The notes: a model not told the origin generated them from the sequence alone. DNA of 63,946 nucleotides from Verrucomicrobiaceae bacterium E54 (GCA_022548915.1 JAKZES010000027.1:1-63946), one strand, 5' to 3'. Counted from the stretch's first letter, positions 29,501 to 38,883 are shown. A program made the numbers and translations.

Positions 29501-30655
29501 TTCGCCCTCGAAGGGCTCGGAGACGCAGAGGCCGAGTTTAATGCGCCGGTCCTCGCGGATCGAGAGGGCGAGTGCGGCCCGTTCGTTGGCCTGCTGGACC
29601 GGGCCGATGTTCTGGATCGGCCACCACGACTGGGAGAAGGTCTTGGTTTCGTAGGGAAGAAGGTAGGAGAAGTCCGGCTGGTTGTCGGTGTAGACGCCGG
29701 CCATGAGTTCGACGTAGGGACCGTTGGCATCGGTCAGCTCGCGGTCCCATGCGTAGCCGAAGCGGTCGTTGCCCCAGGTCCACTGCTTCTTCCCGGGAGC
29801 GATGTGGCGGTTGGCGACGTGGACGAAGCCGCCGTTCTTCGAGAAATCGTAACCGCCGAAGAAGTCGAATGCCGTCTGGCAGACCATGTAGGAGGTCGGC
29901 ACCGGGATGTTCTTGTACCACGACAGGTCGTTGGAGCCGGGACGGTTCTGGTAGTCGATGCCGTAGTAGGGATTCTCCGCGACCGGGAAGGATGACATCG
30001 CCCGCACCGCATGATCGGCGACGTAGTGGACGTCGGGCGGGAAAAAGGACTGGTACTGGTCGTGCACGCGGGCGGCAACGTTGGCCCACCACAGGAAGGT
30101 GTGGACGAAGGGGGTGCGGTTGTAGAGCCGGGCCCGCAGTTCGACCCGCGACGAACCGGGCCGCAGGCGGATGCCGTGCATGCCCTTGAGGCGGTGGATC
30201 GGGTCGTGCTCGGACATCCAGACCGTGAACGCGCCGTCGCCCTCGTCCTCGATGTGGACATCGGCCGGCATGAAGGTGCCGGGCCGGTGGTGCTGCGGCC
30301 AGTTGAACTCGACCCCGCCGGAGATCCAGGGGCCTGCGAGGCCGACCAGCGCCGGCTTGATGACATCCTGACGGTAGAAGAAGTCGTAGTCGGCGTTGGT
30401 CTTGTCCTGACCGAGGAAGATTCGTCCGCCGATCTCGGGCAGCATCACGAGTCGGACGTAGTCGTTCTCAAGGAGCGCCGACTGGTAAGTGATGTCGACG
30501 GGGTCGTCGTGGACCTTGTCGATGAAAGGCACCGGATAGACCTTGCCGTTGCTGCCCTGATAGACGCGTTTCTCGAAGAAGACGGGATTCCTTTCCGGTG
30601 CACCGACCGGATAGGTGGGAATGACGCGGGGTTCGAGGCGGGCAATGACAGGCAC
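26570..30655 (-). CDS. DUF5107 / TPR protein with an in-frame RAYT transposase insertion
   Basis: Protein of 1361 residues. Residues 1 to about 440 are DUF5107, a galactose-mutarotase-like beta fold (GGRIFLGQDK, GGVEFNWPQHH, FLWWANVAARVHD). TPR repeats run from about 480 to 755 and again from about 1018 to 1361. Between them, residues of about 751-1015 are foreign: a REP-encoded peptide, a complete RAYT transposase domain (HUH motif MPNHVHLIL with His908 and His910, catalytic Tyr952 in ESYDHIIRD), and a second REP-encoded peptide. The host reading frame is kept throughout. Without the insertion the two halves join as EVLEWAVA to DPLAAYGLGNLLFD, a normal TPR. The start is a GTG at 30655. It is flanked by a symporter and a GH2 gene, as DUF5107 often is; its own role is unknown. 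Confidence 0.88.
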   Translation of the reverse strand: MPVIARLEPRVIPTYPVGAPERNPVFFEKRVYQGSNGKVYPVPFIDKVHDDPVDITYQSALLENDYVRLVMLPEIGGRIFLGQDKTNADYDFFYRQDVIKPALVGLAGPWISGGVEFNWPQHHRPGTFMPADVHIEDEGDGAFTVWMSEHDPIHRLKGMHGIRLRPGSSRVELRARLYNRTPFVHTFLWWANVAARVHDQYQSFFPPDVHYVADHAVRAMSSFPVAENPYYGIDYQNRPGSNDLSWYKNIPVPTSYMVCQTAFDFFGGYDFSKNGGFVHVANRHIAPGKKQWTWGNDRFGYAWDRELTDANGPYVELMAGVYTDNQPDFSYLLPYETKTFSQSWWPIQNIGPVQQANERAALALSIREDRRIKLGLCVSEPFEGELLLSRNGETVALIPIDLEPGDSFENADTPFAGENAHELVAELRDTSGALLLAYRPVEVSTLARDRTVATEPAAPAEVTSNDELFLTGEHLEQYRHPTRSPEPYWEEALRRDPGDARCHTALGKRALLRGEFSQACDHFEAAVARLTSRHPNPVTGEAHYHLGLALRFLGDEHRAYAAFYKATWNYEWRSGSYYQLATLDCRRGDWTAALEHLDDSLAANRDHQKASTLKALVLGKLGSRDDAMDLLESVLATDPLDHWAQVAADFIRQAKITTPTNSRNDAQTILDLAFDFSEAGFRDEAIALLDAHHDTPVDPVAVPNPLERSPMTHYVRAWLSGQPDDLAAARAQSADHFFPSRLEEMEVLEWAVAGASSPVAHPSEMATGLEAPATSSPTFTPTYLAQEGEVEKYRNCLPHWQKPNATYAVTFRLADSLAQSVLQAYRLQKEALEHQLKAARAKQNTPLVHAFEQRLDDLYRDHIEAALDQGTGACHLRDPRVAQVVADAIRHFDGIRYDLAAWCVMPNHVHLILRPLGEHPLQDILASIKSYSAQQANQLLGRSGAFWKSESYDHIIRDSKDFWNQLAYLKRNPGVAKLGDWPWIDAKPVASEVAGPSRPVAPPSEMATGLEAPATSPDPLAAYGLGNLLFDKRRHADAISAWERALADGSSIPQVQRNLGIAIWNLHRDGERAAACYSQARKLDPDDARLVSESDQLAKKRNRPIEERLAFLEAHRELVLKRDDATVELASLLNLSGRPQEALDLLLSRRFHPWEGGEGAVLRQYTLARLLLGQQALDQGGAEEAHRQFSLAMETPDSLGEAYHPLQAKADVNYWTGRSLKALGRYEEATAAFEACASESGDFTEMAVAEHSPLSWFRGLALRELGREEEALAVFRSMLEYAGAQKNKPATIDYFATSLPNLLVFEEDLQARRDAEAELLAALAHDGLGESDAALDAIDRVTKFDRSQPEAVTLRKSLPSG
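27612..27679. repeat. REP palindrome, copy B (3' side of RAYT)
   Basis: The same element as copy A in the same orientation, with arms at 27612-27634 and 27657-27679 and a few mismatches between the arms. It is translated as VAGPSRPVAPPSEMATGLEA, nearly identical to the peptide of copy A. Confidence 0.9.
28335..28402. repeat. REP palindrome, copy A (5' side of RAYT)
   Basis: A perfect 23-base inverted repeat (arms 28335-28357 and 28380-28402, beginning GTGGCCGGGGCTTCCAG) around a 22-base loop. On the coding strand it is translated as VAGASSPVAHPSEMATGLEA and a few more residues of the host protein. Confidence 0.9.
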
Positions 30656-30692
30656 AGGAGTCAGGGGTCGGGGATCAGGAGTCAGAAATCGG

Positions 30693-32270
30693 TCAGCGGA
30701 AGATGAGGAAGAGGGCGGCGACGCCGGCGATGACCGCGAAGGCGGCGATCTTGACGACGGGTTCGGTTTGGAGGGCGATGTCGTCGCGGACCGGGAGCTT
30801 GCGGGGTTCGGGAAGCGGCTTGATCAGCGTGAGCAGGATCATGGTTCCGAAAACCACCCCAAACGAGCACAGCACCTGGGTGAGGTAGTGCATTTCGAAC
30901 CAGGGCTCCTTGAGGACCTTGGAGAAGAGTCCCTGCTGCGTTGCGATCTGGAAGAAGGAGTAGGCGATCGGCCCGAGGATGAGCGCGACGAAGCCTGCCA
31001 TGGCCGGAGCCCGTGGCAGCAGAAAGGCCCCGAGGAAGGCGGCGACCACACCCGGCCAGATGAACCCCTGGAACTGCTGGATGAAGGTGAACACCCCATC
31101 GGTGAGAAGGGGGGCGGTGATGCAGCCGATGATCACGAAGACCACCGTGAGGATGCGCCCGAGCAGGACGATCGACCCCTGCGAAGCTTTCGGGCGAATC
31201 AGCCGCTGATAGATGTCGATGGAGGCGATGGTGGACGACGAGTTGAGCAGCGAGGCGAGGGTGGACACGATGGCGCCCGCGATGGCGGCAAAGATGAAGC
31301 CCCGCAGGCCCGGTCCGACGAGCTCGCGGATCAGGATCGGGTAGGCACCGTCGGCCTTCTGGGCGATCTGTTCCGGGAAGAGGTTCGCGGCCATGATCCC
31401 GGGCATGACGATGGCGAAGGGAACCAGCAGCCACAGCGCCCCGGCGAAAACCATCCCAAGTTGGCCGTCTTTAAGGGTCTTGGCGGCGAGGTTTCGCTGC
31501 ACGATGAACTGGTTCAGGCCGCAGTAGTAGAGCATCACGATCCACATGCTGCTGAATACCGTGTGCCAGGGCAGCTCGTCATAGCCCGGGTGACCCTTGA
31601 ACAGCAGCAGCTTCAGCTTGTCCGCATTCTGGGTGGAGAAATCCTCCCAGCCGCCGGAGGCGTTGAGGCCGAGGAAGAAGATCACCATTCCGCCGATCAG
31701 CAGCGCGAGACCCTGGATGAGGTCGGCGTAGGCGATGGCCTTGAGTCCGCCGGTCGCGGCGTAGAGCGTGCCGATCGCGCCGATGATCCAGACCCCGACT
31801 CCCATTTCGATGCCGACGAGGATCTTGAGGGCGGTGGCCCCGGTGTAGAGGACCGCGGTGAGCAGCACGCCGACGTAGATGACCACCGTCAGGAAGGCCA
31901 TCACGCTGCGGGTGAGCGCATCGTAGCGGTACTCGAGGAACTCGGGCATGGTGTAGATCCCGGCCCGGAGAAACTTTGGCAGCAGCGTGATCGCGATGAT
32001 CGCGATGAACACCGAGCCCATCAGCTGCCAGGCGGCAACCGCGAGGCCCTGGTTGGCGGCGCCGGCACCGGCCATGCCGACCATCTGCTCCGACGAGATG
32101 TTCGCCGCGACGATGGAAATGCCGATGATGGGCCAGGTCAGCGAACGTCCGCCGAGGAAGTATCCGGATTCGTCCTCGGCGACCCCGGGCCGGCGTCGGC
32201 TCTTCCACATCGAGAAGCCGACGACGATGACGAAGAAGAGAACAAAGGTGGTGAGGGTGAGCGGTTCCAC
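30693..32270 (-). CDS. sodium:solute symporter (SSS / SGLT family)
   Basis: Inner-membrane transporter of 525 residues that couples solute uptake to sodium. The first helix (LTLTTFVLFFVIVVGFSMW), the family block GGRSLTWPIIGISIVAANIS and the later AAIAGAIVSTLASLLNSSSTI with its Ser pair near the sodium site are all visible, and 13-14 membrane segments can be counted. Members with this pattern, next to glycosidases, usually import sugars. It sits between a sulfatase and the DUF5107 gene in the minus-strand series, so it probably takes up the monosaccharide released by these enzymes. Confidence 0.93.
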   Translation of the reverse strand: MEPLTLTTFVLFFVIVVGFSMWKSRRRPGVAEDESGYFLGGRSLTWPIIGISIVAANISSEQMVGMAGAGAANQGLAVAAWQLMGSVFIAIIAITLLPKFLRAGIYTMPEFLEYRYDALTRSVMAFLTVVIYVGVLLTAVLYTGATALKILVGIEMGVGVWIIGAIGTLYAATGGLKAIAYADLIQGLALLIGGMVIFFLGLNASGGWEDFSTQNADKLKLLLFKGHPGYDELPWHTVFSSMWIVMLYYCGLNQFIVQRNLAAKTLKDGQLGMVFAGALWLLVPFAIVMPGIMAANLFPEQIAQKADGAYPILIRELVGPGLRGFIFAAIAGAIVSTLASLLNSSSTIASIDIYQRLIRPKASQGSIVLLGRILTVVFVIIGCITAPLLTDGVFTFIQQFQGFIWPGVVAAFLGAFLLPRAPAMAGFVALILGPIAYSFFQIATQQGLFSKVLKEPWFEMHYLTQVLCSFGVVFGTMILLTLIKPLPEPRKLPVRDDIALQTEPVVKIAAFAVIAGVAALFLIFR

Positions 32271-32422
32271 GGGTGCGGAAAATGGTGATCCAGACCATCG
32301 GGGGAGCGCGATGGTCTGTTTGATCGGATGGGTTGCCGGTTTTTATGCCGATCCAAGGCGTGGATCGAGGGGTTATTTCGGCTCGTGGCTCCAATCCGGC
32401 TCCACCCCGGTGCTCCCGGGCC

Positions 32423-33928
32423 TCAGTCGTTCACCCCCGGAATGGTCAGGGGAAAGAGGTCGTTCGCGTTCGTCTCCCTCTTGAGGACGGCCACGGCCTT
32501 GGCGACGATTTCAGGGTTCTCGTCGGCGATGTTGGTGGTTTCAGCTGGGTCCTTGGCGAGGTCGTAGACCTCCCAGGGTCCGGGATTGCGGGAGTTCAGT
32601 CGTTGCCGGACGACCTTCATCTCGCCGAAGTTGACGGCGACCTGGCCACCGTACTCCGGATAGACCCAGACCATCGGCTTGCGCGGTTTCGAGGAAGCCT
32701 TGCCGCCGATCACGGGCCACAGGTCATCGCCATCGTGCGCCGTCGTGTTCTCGAGCCCGAAGGCGGAGCAGAGCGTGGGGAACCAGTCGGCGAAATACGA
32801 GGGCACATCGTTGGTGGCACCGGCCGGCACGGTCCCGGGAAGGCGGGCGATCATGGGGACCCGCAGGCCGCCTTCATAGACGCTTCCCTTGAAGCCGCGC
32901 AGGCCGCCGGTGGAGTGGAAGAAGTCGGCGTCGACCCCGCCGATGCCGAACTGCTTCTCTTCCCCGTTGCGGCAGCGATGGGTAGTGCCGTTGTCGGAGG
33001 TGAAGATGATCAGGGTTTCATCGAGGATGCCGGTGCCTCTCAGTTCATTGACCACGTCTCCGACGTGTCGGTCGAGATCCGAGATCATCGCGGCATATCC
33101 GGCCCGGGGCCGCGGGTGCGGCAGGTAGGCACACTGGCCGCGGTAGGGACGGTCGTCCCATTCCTCTGGGTACTCGTCGACCGACCCGACGGGCGGGTGC
33201 ATGGCGACATGGGGTTCGGTGAAGGGAAGGTAGAGGAAAAAGCGCCGGTCCTTGTTGTCGCGGATGAACTTGAGTGCCGCCTCGCGGATCGGGATGGAGG
33301 CATAGGTTTCGCCAATCCAGTCCTCCATCTTCACCTCGCCCTCCGCTTGCTTGCCGTGTCCGGGAATCGGATGTGGGTTGATCTCGACCTGCCGGTCGTT
33401 CCGCCACAGGAACCTCGGATAGAACGAATGCGCGACGGCCTGGCAGTTGTAGCCGAAGAACAGGTCGAAGCCCTGGGAATTGGGGTCGCCCGTCGAGTCG
33501 ACCGGACCCAGTCCCCACTTGCCCATGGCTCCCGTGGCAAACCCGGCGTCGCGGAACACCTCGGCGAGGGTCACGGTCGCAGACGAGATGGGATGCTGGC
33601 CTTCCTTGAATCGGGGGAACGAAAGGTGCGCCTGCCGGTTGCCTCGGATTTCGGCGTGCCCGAGGTGCTTTCCGGTGAGCAGGACGCAGCGCGCGGGCGC
33701 GCAGACCGGAGCTCCGGAATAGTGGCGGGTGAAGCGGGTTCCCTCGGCGGCGAGCCGGTCGATGTGCGGGGTGCGGATCTTCTGCTGTCCGTAGCAGCCG
33801 AGTTCCCCCCAGCCGAGGTCGTCGGCGAGGATGAAGACGACGTTTCTCGGAGCGGCGGCGGCCGGAGGGCCGAGGCAGGCGAGACCGAGCAGGAACACGG
33901 CCGTGAGGTGAATGGATCGGACTTTCAT
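32423..33928 (-). CDS. secreted sulfatase (arylsulfatase A-like, S1)
   Basis: Protein of 501 residues from the ATG at 33928, with a signal peptide (HLTAVFLLGLACLGPPAAAA). The block PRNVVFILADDLGWGELGCYG binds the metal, and Cys76 in CAPARCVLLTG is the formylglycine precursor. GAMGKWGLG and FTSDNGTTHR are the later conserved blocks. It probably removes sulfate from oligosaccharides before import. A GTG at 33961 is also in frame and would overlap the upstream gene; the ATG gives the better leader. The gap of 29 bases to the upstream gene supports one operon. Confidence 0.92.
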   Translation of the reverse strand: MKVRSIHLTAVFLLGLACLGPPAAAAPRNVVFILADDLGWGELGCYGQQKIRTPHIDRLAAEGTRFTRHYSGAPVCAPARCVLLTGKHLGHAEIRGNRQAHLSFPRFKEGQHPISSATVTLAEVFRDAGFATGAMGKWGLGPVDSTGDPNSQGFDLFFGYNCQAVAHSFYPRFLWRNDRQVEINPHPIPGHGKQAEGEVKMEDWIGETYASIPIREAALKFIRDNKDRRFFLYLPFTEPHVAMHPPVGSVDEYPEEWDDRPYRGQCAYLPHPRPRAGYAAMISDLDRHVGDVVNELRGTGILDETLIIFTSDNGTTHRCRNGEEKQFGIGGVDADFFHSTGGLRGFKGSVYEGGLRVPMIARLPGTVPAGATNDVPSYFADWFPTLCSAFGLENTTAHDGDDLWPVIGGKASSKPRKPMVWVYPEYGGQVAVNFGEMKVVRQRLNSRNPGPWEVYDLAKDPAETTNIADENPEIVAKAVAVLKRETNANDLFPLTIPGVND

Positions 33929-33957
33929 GAATTTGAATTCTTCAGCGAATGGGTCCT

Positions 33958-35757
33958 TCACGGTCGGGTGCGGAAGCTTGCCGATCGGAAGTCCCAGCTC
34001 TTGCCGTGATCGTGCTCCACCCGCAGGCGGAAGTGATAGGTCGTGTCGGGTTTGAGTTGATCAAGTTGGAAACGGTTCGGACCTGCGTTGACGGGAGCGG
34101 ACGGAGTCGCGTGCTGCCAGGTGCGCTCGGGTGCGAACATCTCCCGAACCGCGGGAGAGCCCCCGTTGATCTTCGTGGCAGGGTAGGTGATGGCGTCGAT
34201 GGTACCGTAGTAGAGGCTCGCCTTGGAATTCGGGCCGGTCTCAGTCAGCGGATAGTCGATGACGGCACGGCTGGTTGAGATCCCTGTCACCGCGGGCTCT
34301 CCGAAGCGCACGGGGAGCGAGTCGAGTTGGGCAAGCTTTTCGGGCGCAAGATAGTCGGGGAGGGGTGCCGTCTGTTCCGGTGTGTCCGCGGTAGGGGCGT
34401 CGCCGGGGGGAGTGGGAAGAAAGTGTTCGATGCCGCCGGTGGCCATGACCATCCAGCCCTGCGTCTGATAGTCGTCCGCGTAGTAGGTCCTCTGAGGTCG
34501 CGCGAGAGGTTTGGTTCTTCCGGTCCGGGGCGCGCTCATGACGGCGCGGTGAGGAATGCGGTCGGGACCGAGGAACCAGCCACGGCGCTTGATCACCCGG
34601 ACGAGGTCGCCGGAGCGCTCGCGGGCGGGTGGCCCGGGAATCTCGCAGAACGACCCGGTGCGGCGGAGAAGGTCGTGGGAGGGGTCGGGAGCCCGACCGA
34701 ACTTCGCCAGCTGGCGTCCGGCCGCGAAGAGTTTCCAGCGCTCCGCGCCCTCGTCGTAGAAGTAGCCGTAGTAGGTCCACAGACCATCGGCATGCTCGAC
34801 CCGCAGGGCCTGGATCGTGCGGTCGGCACCATCCGGGTAGGCGACGGCACCGCGTAGTTTCACGCCGGTGCCCTCGTGCGAGAACCATCCGAACGTGGCG
34901 TCCGGAAGTCCAGTGGCGAGGATCCGAGGCATGCGGTCGATCGGCGGGGGGTGCTCGGCACCGCGGCGTGCCAGCCACATGGAGAAGTTGAACGAAGCCC
35001 CGGGCGATACCTTGCCTTCCGCGTTGAAACTGGTTCCGTAGTAGCCAAACGGGGTGGTGAGCGGCGAGTAGCTCGGGGGTGCGGCGACGGCGCGGGTTTC
35101 GAAGACCCACAGGTTGGGTTGCCCGCATTCCGGCGGGGCCTCGAAGCTCTGGTGGACGGCCGCCGGGCGCCAGCGGGCGCGCAGCAGGTGGACGCTGGCG
35201 ATGGCCGGACCGTCGAGGGTGACGAAATGGATCCGGGTGCCGGGCGGCGGCGGGGTTGCGGTGGCATCGATCGTCATGACGTGCGTGCCGGGCCGGGTGA
35301 CGTGGAAGGTGAGAGATGGTCGGGCCTCCGGGCTTGCGGTGAAGGTCTGCGACTGGCCGTCGAAACGGATCGTCCACTGGTGACCGTTGTCGGTGGTGGG
35401 CACGGTGAGGTGGAAGGTGGCGTGGAACTCGCCGGGCTCGGGACACCACAGGTGCCAGCGGGCGGTGCCGCCGCCCGACCCGGACCCGCGGAGGTGGTCG
35501 AAGGCCGCGGAGATCAGCCCCTCGTCGCCGGGCAGCACGGGGCCTTGGTCTTCGGCGCGGAAGCAGCGGTCGAAGAAGCCGTTGGTGGCGGTGAGATCAA
35601 TGCGGCCGTCCTTCGCGGGCTGGCCGAGATAGCGGACGAGGGAGGGCGACCCGGGTCCGGCCGACGGGAACTCGACGGGTGGATCGAGCAGAACGGGGCC
35701 GGCATCGGCATGAAGCCCGCAGGTCATCAGGAGCAGGAGCATCGGGGTGCGGGTCAT
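33958..35757 (-). CDS. secreted protein with DUF3472-like region and C-terminal fibronectin type III domain
   Basis: Protein of 599 residues with a signal peptide (TRTPMLLLLMTCGLHADA). Residues of about 30-210 form a beta-rich carbohydrate-binding-like module (ATFHLTVPTTDNGHQWTIRF). Residues of about 220-400 (FGYYGTSFNAEG, FNFSMWLARRG, GWFSHEGTGVKLRG, WTYYGYFYDE) resemble the DUF3472 type, named from memory and not certain. The last 95 residues look like a fibronectin III fold ending TTYHFRLRVEHDHGKSW. No catalytic motif is recognised. The start codon overlaps the stop of the upstream small gene by four bases, so the two are translated together. Confidence 0.72.
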   Translation of the reverse strand: MTRTPMLLLLMTCGLHADAGPVLLDPPVEFPSAGPGSPSLVRYLGQPAKDGRIDLTATNGFFDRCFRAEDQGPVLPGDEGLISAAFDHLRGSGSGGGTARWHLWCPEPGEFHATFHLTVPTTDNGHQWTIRFDGQSQTFTASPEARPSLTFHVTRPGTHVMTIDATATPPPPGTRIHFVTLDGPAIASVHLLRARWRPAAVHQSFEAPPECGQPNLWVFETRAVAAPPSYSPLTTPFGYYGTSFNAEGKVSPGASFNFSMWLARRGAEHPPPIDRMPRILATGLPDATFGWFSHEGTGVKLRGAVAYPDGADRTIQALRVEHADGLWTYYGYFYDEGAERWKLFAAGRQLAKFGRAPDPSHDLLRRTGSFCEIPGPPARERSGDLVRVIKRRGWFLGPDRIPHRAVMSAPRTGRTKPLARPQRTYYADDYQTQGWMVMATGGIEHFLPTPPGDAPTADTPEQTAPLPDYLAPEKLAQLDSLPVRFGEPAVTGISTSRAVIDYPLTETGPNSKASLYYGTIDAITYPATKINGGSPAVREMFAPERTWQHATPSAPVNAGPNRFQLDQLKPDTTYHFRLRVEHDHGKSWDFRSASFRTRP

Positions 35758-36089
35758 GGGGTGACGGCGAGGCGGGCGAAGCGACGGCTTCCACCCGGGG
35801 GTAGTTCGTCCTGAATCCGATCAAGGTCATTGATGTCGGGGACGACCGCAGTCCTCGGATCCACGATCCCGAGGTCGGTGGAGGTCTGGATCTGATAGAT
35901 GGTGCCGACGCGCAGGATCAACTCGACGCCGCTGCTGGGGCTGTCGAGGAAGATCTCAATGTTCCATGTGCCGATCTCGATGATCTCGACCGGCGGCTCG
36001 GGTTGGCTGGCCGACTCGGCCGCCCCGGTCAAGAGCATGCCGAGCGCGGCACACAAAGGTCGACGGAGAATGGCGAGAACCGGATTCAT
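35754..36089 (-). CDS. small secreted protein of unknown function
   Basis: Protein of 111 residues with a probable signal peptide (LCAALGMLLTGAAESASQ). The rest (VGTIYQIQTSTDLG, then GGSRRFARLAVTP) resembles the C-terminal beta domain carried by many larger verrucomicrobial surface proteins, such as the upstream gene that ends RIFARLAVTQNP. It therefore looks like that domain on its own. It overlaps the next gene by four bases. No function can be given. Confidence 0.65.
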   Translation of the reverse strand: MNPVLAILRRPLCAALGMLLTGAAESASQPEPPVEIIEIGTWNIEIFLDSPSSGVELILRVGTIYQIQTSTDLGIVDPRTAVVPDINDLDRIQDELPPGGSRRFARLAVTP

Positions 36090-36150
36090 GCAAGGGAGCC
36101 GACGGATCGGTGCCCGGGTGACGTCGACTCCGTCGGTCCGACGGATTGGC

Positions 36151-38883
36151 TCAGGGATTCTGCGTCACGGCCAGCCGTGCGAAGATCCGGGGCTGGCCGA
36201 TCGGCAGGGTGTAGGAAATCTCGCTCGCGTCGTTCACATCCGGGGTGACGGTATCCCACGCATCACCGACGCCGAGATCGTCGGATTCCTCGATGGCATA
36301 GGTGATGTCGCCGTTGGTCACGGCTTCTGTTCCCTTGGAGAAGCTCAGCACCCCACCGGTCAGTGTGCCGGGCGAGCCCTCCGCGACGAGGGGCGAGAGG
36401 CCCAGCGCGTATTCCACGAGGGCCGGGATGCCGTCGAAGTCGGAGCCGTCGTAGTCCGGGTCGTTCGGAATGCCGAAGCCGGAGGCCCAACTGGCGAAGT
36501 TCGCCGCGCCGGGAGTGACCGAGCCGGCGGTGATCACGAGGTTGTCGAAGCCGACCCCGCGCTGGCTGGTGATCCCGTTGGTGGCGCCGGTCGCCACCGG
36601 GTCGAGGATGAAGTCGACCGGTGCGGTGCGGATGCCGACCGGAGTGAGGTCCCAGCTCAGTCCAAGGGGGCCGAAGGTGCCGTTGACCGCGGTCGCCTGC
36701 CCCGTCTGGGTGCCGAGCGAGGTCCAGCTAGTGCCGCCGTCGGTAGAATAGTAGAGCGTCCAGTCGGCGGCGGTGTTGGAGCCCTGGTCGGTGTTGGCGT
36801 AGGTGTCGACCACTGCGGCGCCGCCGGTGAAGTCGATCTCGCCGCCGCCGGCATCCGGCGTGACGGTGAAGGTGGTCCAGGTGGACTCGTTGTTGCCGCC
36901 CGCGAGCACGGGCGTCTGGGCGTCGCTTTCGCGGGCGCACGAGAAGTTGAGGTAGGTTCCGTTCAAGCCGGGAGTGCGGTCGCGGTTTGCGGTGGCTTGG
37001 TTGCTGGCACCGATGGCACCGGTGCCGGTGGCCTCATCGACGAAATCACCGGTGGTCCAGGCGGTCTGGCTCGATCCGTCGACATCGACGACGGTGCCGC
37101 TTTGCTGGTTCGGGTCGAAGTCGAAGCGCGACACGACGGTGCCGGCAGGATCGACGAAGGCCTCCAGAGCGACGGTGGGAACGGTGCTGTTGCTGTCATC
37201 CGACTGAATCGTGAGCGTTCCGGAGAAACGACCACCCGCAGTCCCGGGGTCGAAGCGGACGACGAGGTCGGTGCTGCCGCCGGGGCTGATGGCGACCGGA
37301 AGGGCCGGGGACAGGATGCTGAAGGTTCCACTGCCGGTGATGGCCGTGGTGTTGCTGATGTTCAGGTCGAGGGTTCCCCCCGTGTTGGTGATCGTGACCG
37401 GCAGATCAACCGGTCCCGGATTGTTGGCGAGGAGTCCGAAATCCAGGGTTCCGATGGCGACCGAGATCAGCGGTTCGGCGACCGTGACGGTAACGTTGAT
37501 GAGCGTGGACGGAGTGGCCGGATCGTCGGAGGCAACGGTCAGCGTGAAGTCGTAGGCCCCGAGACCGAGGTCGGGGGTGAAAGTGAAGTCGATGTTGCCG
37601 GAGAGTCCGGGGTCGATTGCGGCGGGGAAGGTCAGTCCGGAGACGGTCTCTGCATCCGGTCCATCGACGGTGACGCCCGAGATGTTGAGCGTTTCGTTCA
37701 CACCGATGTTGGAAACGGGGATCGAATAGGAATCGGCGGCCCCGTTGTTGGAAAGATTTACCGTGGCGGCGGCCTGGATCCAGGGGTCCGGGTTGTTCGA
37801 GATGTCGATGTTGATGGTCCTGGGCGAAGCGGACTCATTCGAGACGATTTCAAGGGTGGCGGAATAGCTGGCCTGATAGGTGCCGAAAGGAGTGAAGGTG
37901 ATGGGGAGGATGTCGTCTCCACCAACTGGAATGGTCAGCGGCAGGTCGAGTGGATCGACGGAGAGCGCGGACCCGTCGGTGCCGCCCGGCGTGACGGCCG
38001 TGATCGTCAGGTCGTTGGTCGCCCCGGCGTTCGACAATGCGAGATCGAGATCGGTGGCCGTGTCCGCGGTCGTGAACGTGGCGGGGTCGTCGACGACCAG
38101 CAGGGGATCGGGAGTGGCACTCACGTTCGCCAGATCGTCGCCGATGCGGATCTCGTCGACCTTCGCCGAGGAGGTGTTGTGGGACTCGATGTAGACCGAG
38201 TCGAAACTGGCCTTGCCCGGGATGGTGACGCTGCCGGTGCGGGCATAGCTTGCGAGGTTGGTGAGGTCGAGGTTGGCATCGGAGTCCTCGGCGAGGTATC
38301 CGGTGACGACCGTGTCGGTGCCGTCGTATTCGAGTTTCACGACGGCAAACCAGTTGCCGAGATTCGAGCTGCCGGTGTTGGTCGTGAAGTTGACCGTCTG
38401 ATCACTGTCCTCGAGGACCCAGCGGGCGTTGATCCTCTTGCCGAAGGTCAGGACATCGGTCGTGCCGGTGCGGAGGCGGACGTTGTGGGCATGTCCAGCG
38501 GCAATGGGTCCCGGATTTTCGAGAAGGAAGGACAAATAGAGCACCGGGTATTCTCCGGCTCCCGTGTCGTTTCCGACGGTGTAGACGGCGCCGAGCGTCC
38601 GGGCATGGTCGTTGCCGCTCGTGAGCGCGGCGGACTGATCGGAAGAGGTGACGACACCAACCGAGTTGGTGCCGGATGCGATGAACGCGTTGCCCGTCGA
38701 GTAGGTGGTGGCGGAGGGCCCGCTCCAGGTGCTGGCCGCGGCCCACCCCGTGCCCCCACCGGTGCCGGAGAGCGGGGTGCCTGCCGTCCCGTTGAATGGC
38801 TCCAGGGCAAGTTCGGCCGCCGGGGCGGTGACCACGAGGTGGGCGACGATGGCGGACAAGAGCAAACGGTTGGGCATTTTCAT
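36151..38883 (-). CDS. secreted choice-of-anchor D (ASPM/SPD-2/Hydin-like) repeat protein
   Basis: Protein of 910 residues with a signal peptide (RLLLSAIVAHLVVTAPAAE). The N-terminal part to about 265 looks like a lectin-type jelly roll. From about 270 to 590 come three or four Ig-like repeats with the pattern NNGAADSYSIPVSNIGVNET and VTITNTGGTLDLNISN, the choice-of-anchor D / ASH type. A beta domain of about 600-800 and the verrucomicrobial C-terminal region (FASWASGFGIPNDPDYDGSD, ending FARLAVTQNP) follow. The protein is very poor in Lys, Cys and charged residues, as usual for exported adhesins. It is the first gene of the minus-strand series and lies 100 bases from the divergent AraC-type regulator. 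Confidence 0.78.
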   Translation of the reverse strand: MKMPNRLLLSAIVAHLVVTAPAAELALEPFNGTAGTPLSGTGGGTGWAAASTWSGPSATTYSTGNAFIASGTNSVGVVTSSDQSAALTSGNDHARTLGAVYTVGNDTGAGEYPVLYLSFLLENPGPIAAGHAHNVRLRTGTTDVLTFGKRINARWVLEDSDQTVNFTTNTGSSNLGNWFAVVKLEYDGTDTVVTGYLAEDSDANLDLTNLASYARTGSVTIPGKASFDSVYIESHNTSSAKVDEIRIGDDLANVSATPDPLLVVDDPATFTTADTATDLDLALSNAGATNDLTITAVTPGGTDGSALSVDPLDLPLTIPVGGDDILPITFTPFGTYQASYSATLEIVSNESASPRTINIDISNNPDPWIQAAATVNLSNNGAADSYSIPVSNIGVNETLNISGVTVDGPDAETVSGLTFPAAIDPGLSGNIDFTFTPDLGLGAYDFTLTVASDDPATPSTLINVTVTVAEPLISVAIGTLDFGLLANNPGPVDLPVTITNTGGTLDLNISNTTAITGSGTFSILSPALPVAISPGGSTDLVVRFDPGTAGGRFSGTLTIQSDDSNSTVPTVALEAFVDPAGTVVSRFDFDPNQQSGTVVDVDGSSQTAWTTGDFVDEATGTGAIGASNQATANRDRTPGLNGTYLNFSCARESDAQTPVLAGGNNESTWTTFTVTPDAGGGEIDFTGGAAVVDTYANTDQGSNTAADWTLYYSTDGGTSWTSLGTQTGQATAVNGTFGPLGLSWDLTPVGIRTAPVDFILDPVATGATNGITSQRGVGFDNLVITAGSVTPGAANFASWASGFGIPNDPDYDGSDFDGIPALVEYALGLSPLVAEGSPGTLTGGVLSFSKGTEAVTNGDITYAIEESDDLGVGDAWDTVTPDVNDASEISYTLPIGQPRIFARLAVTQNP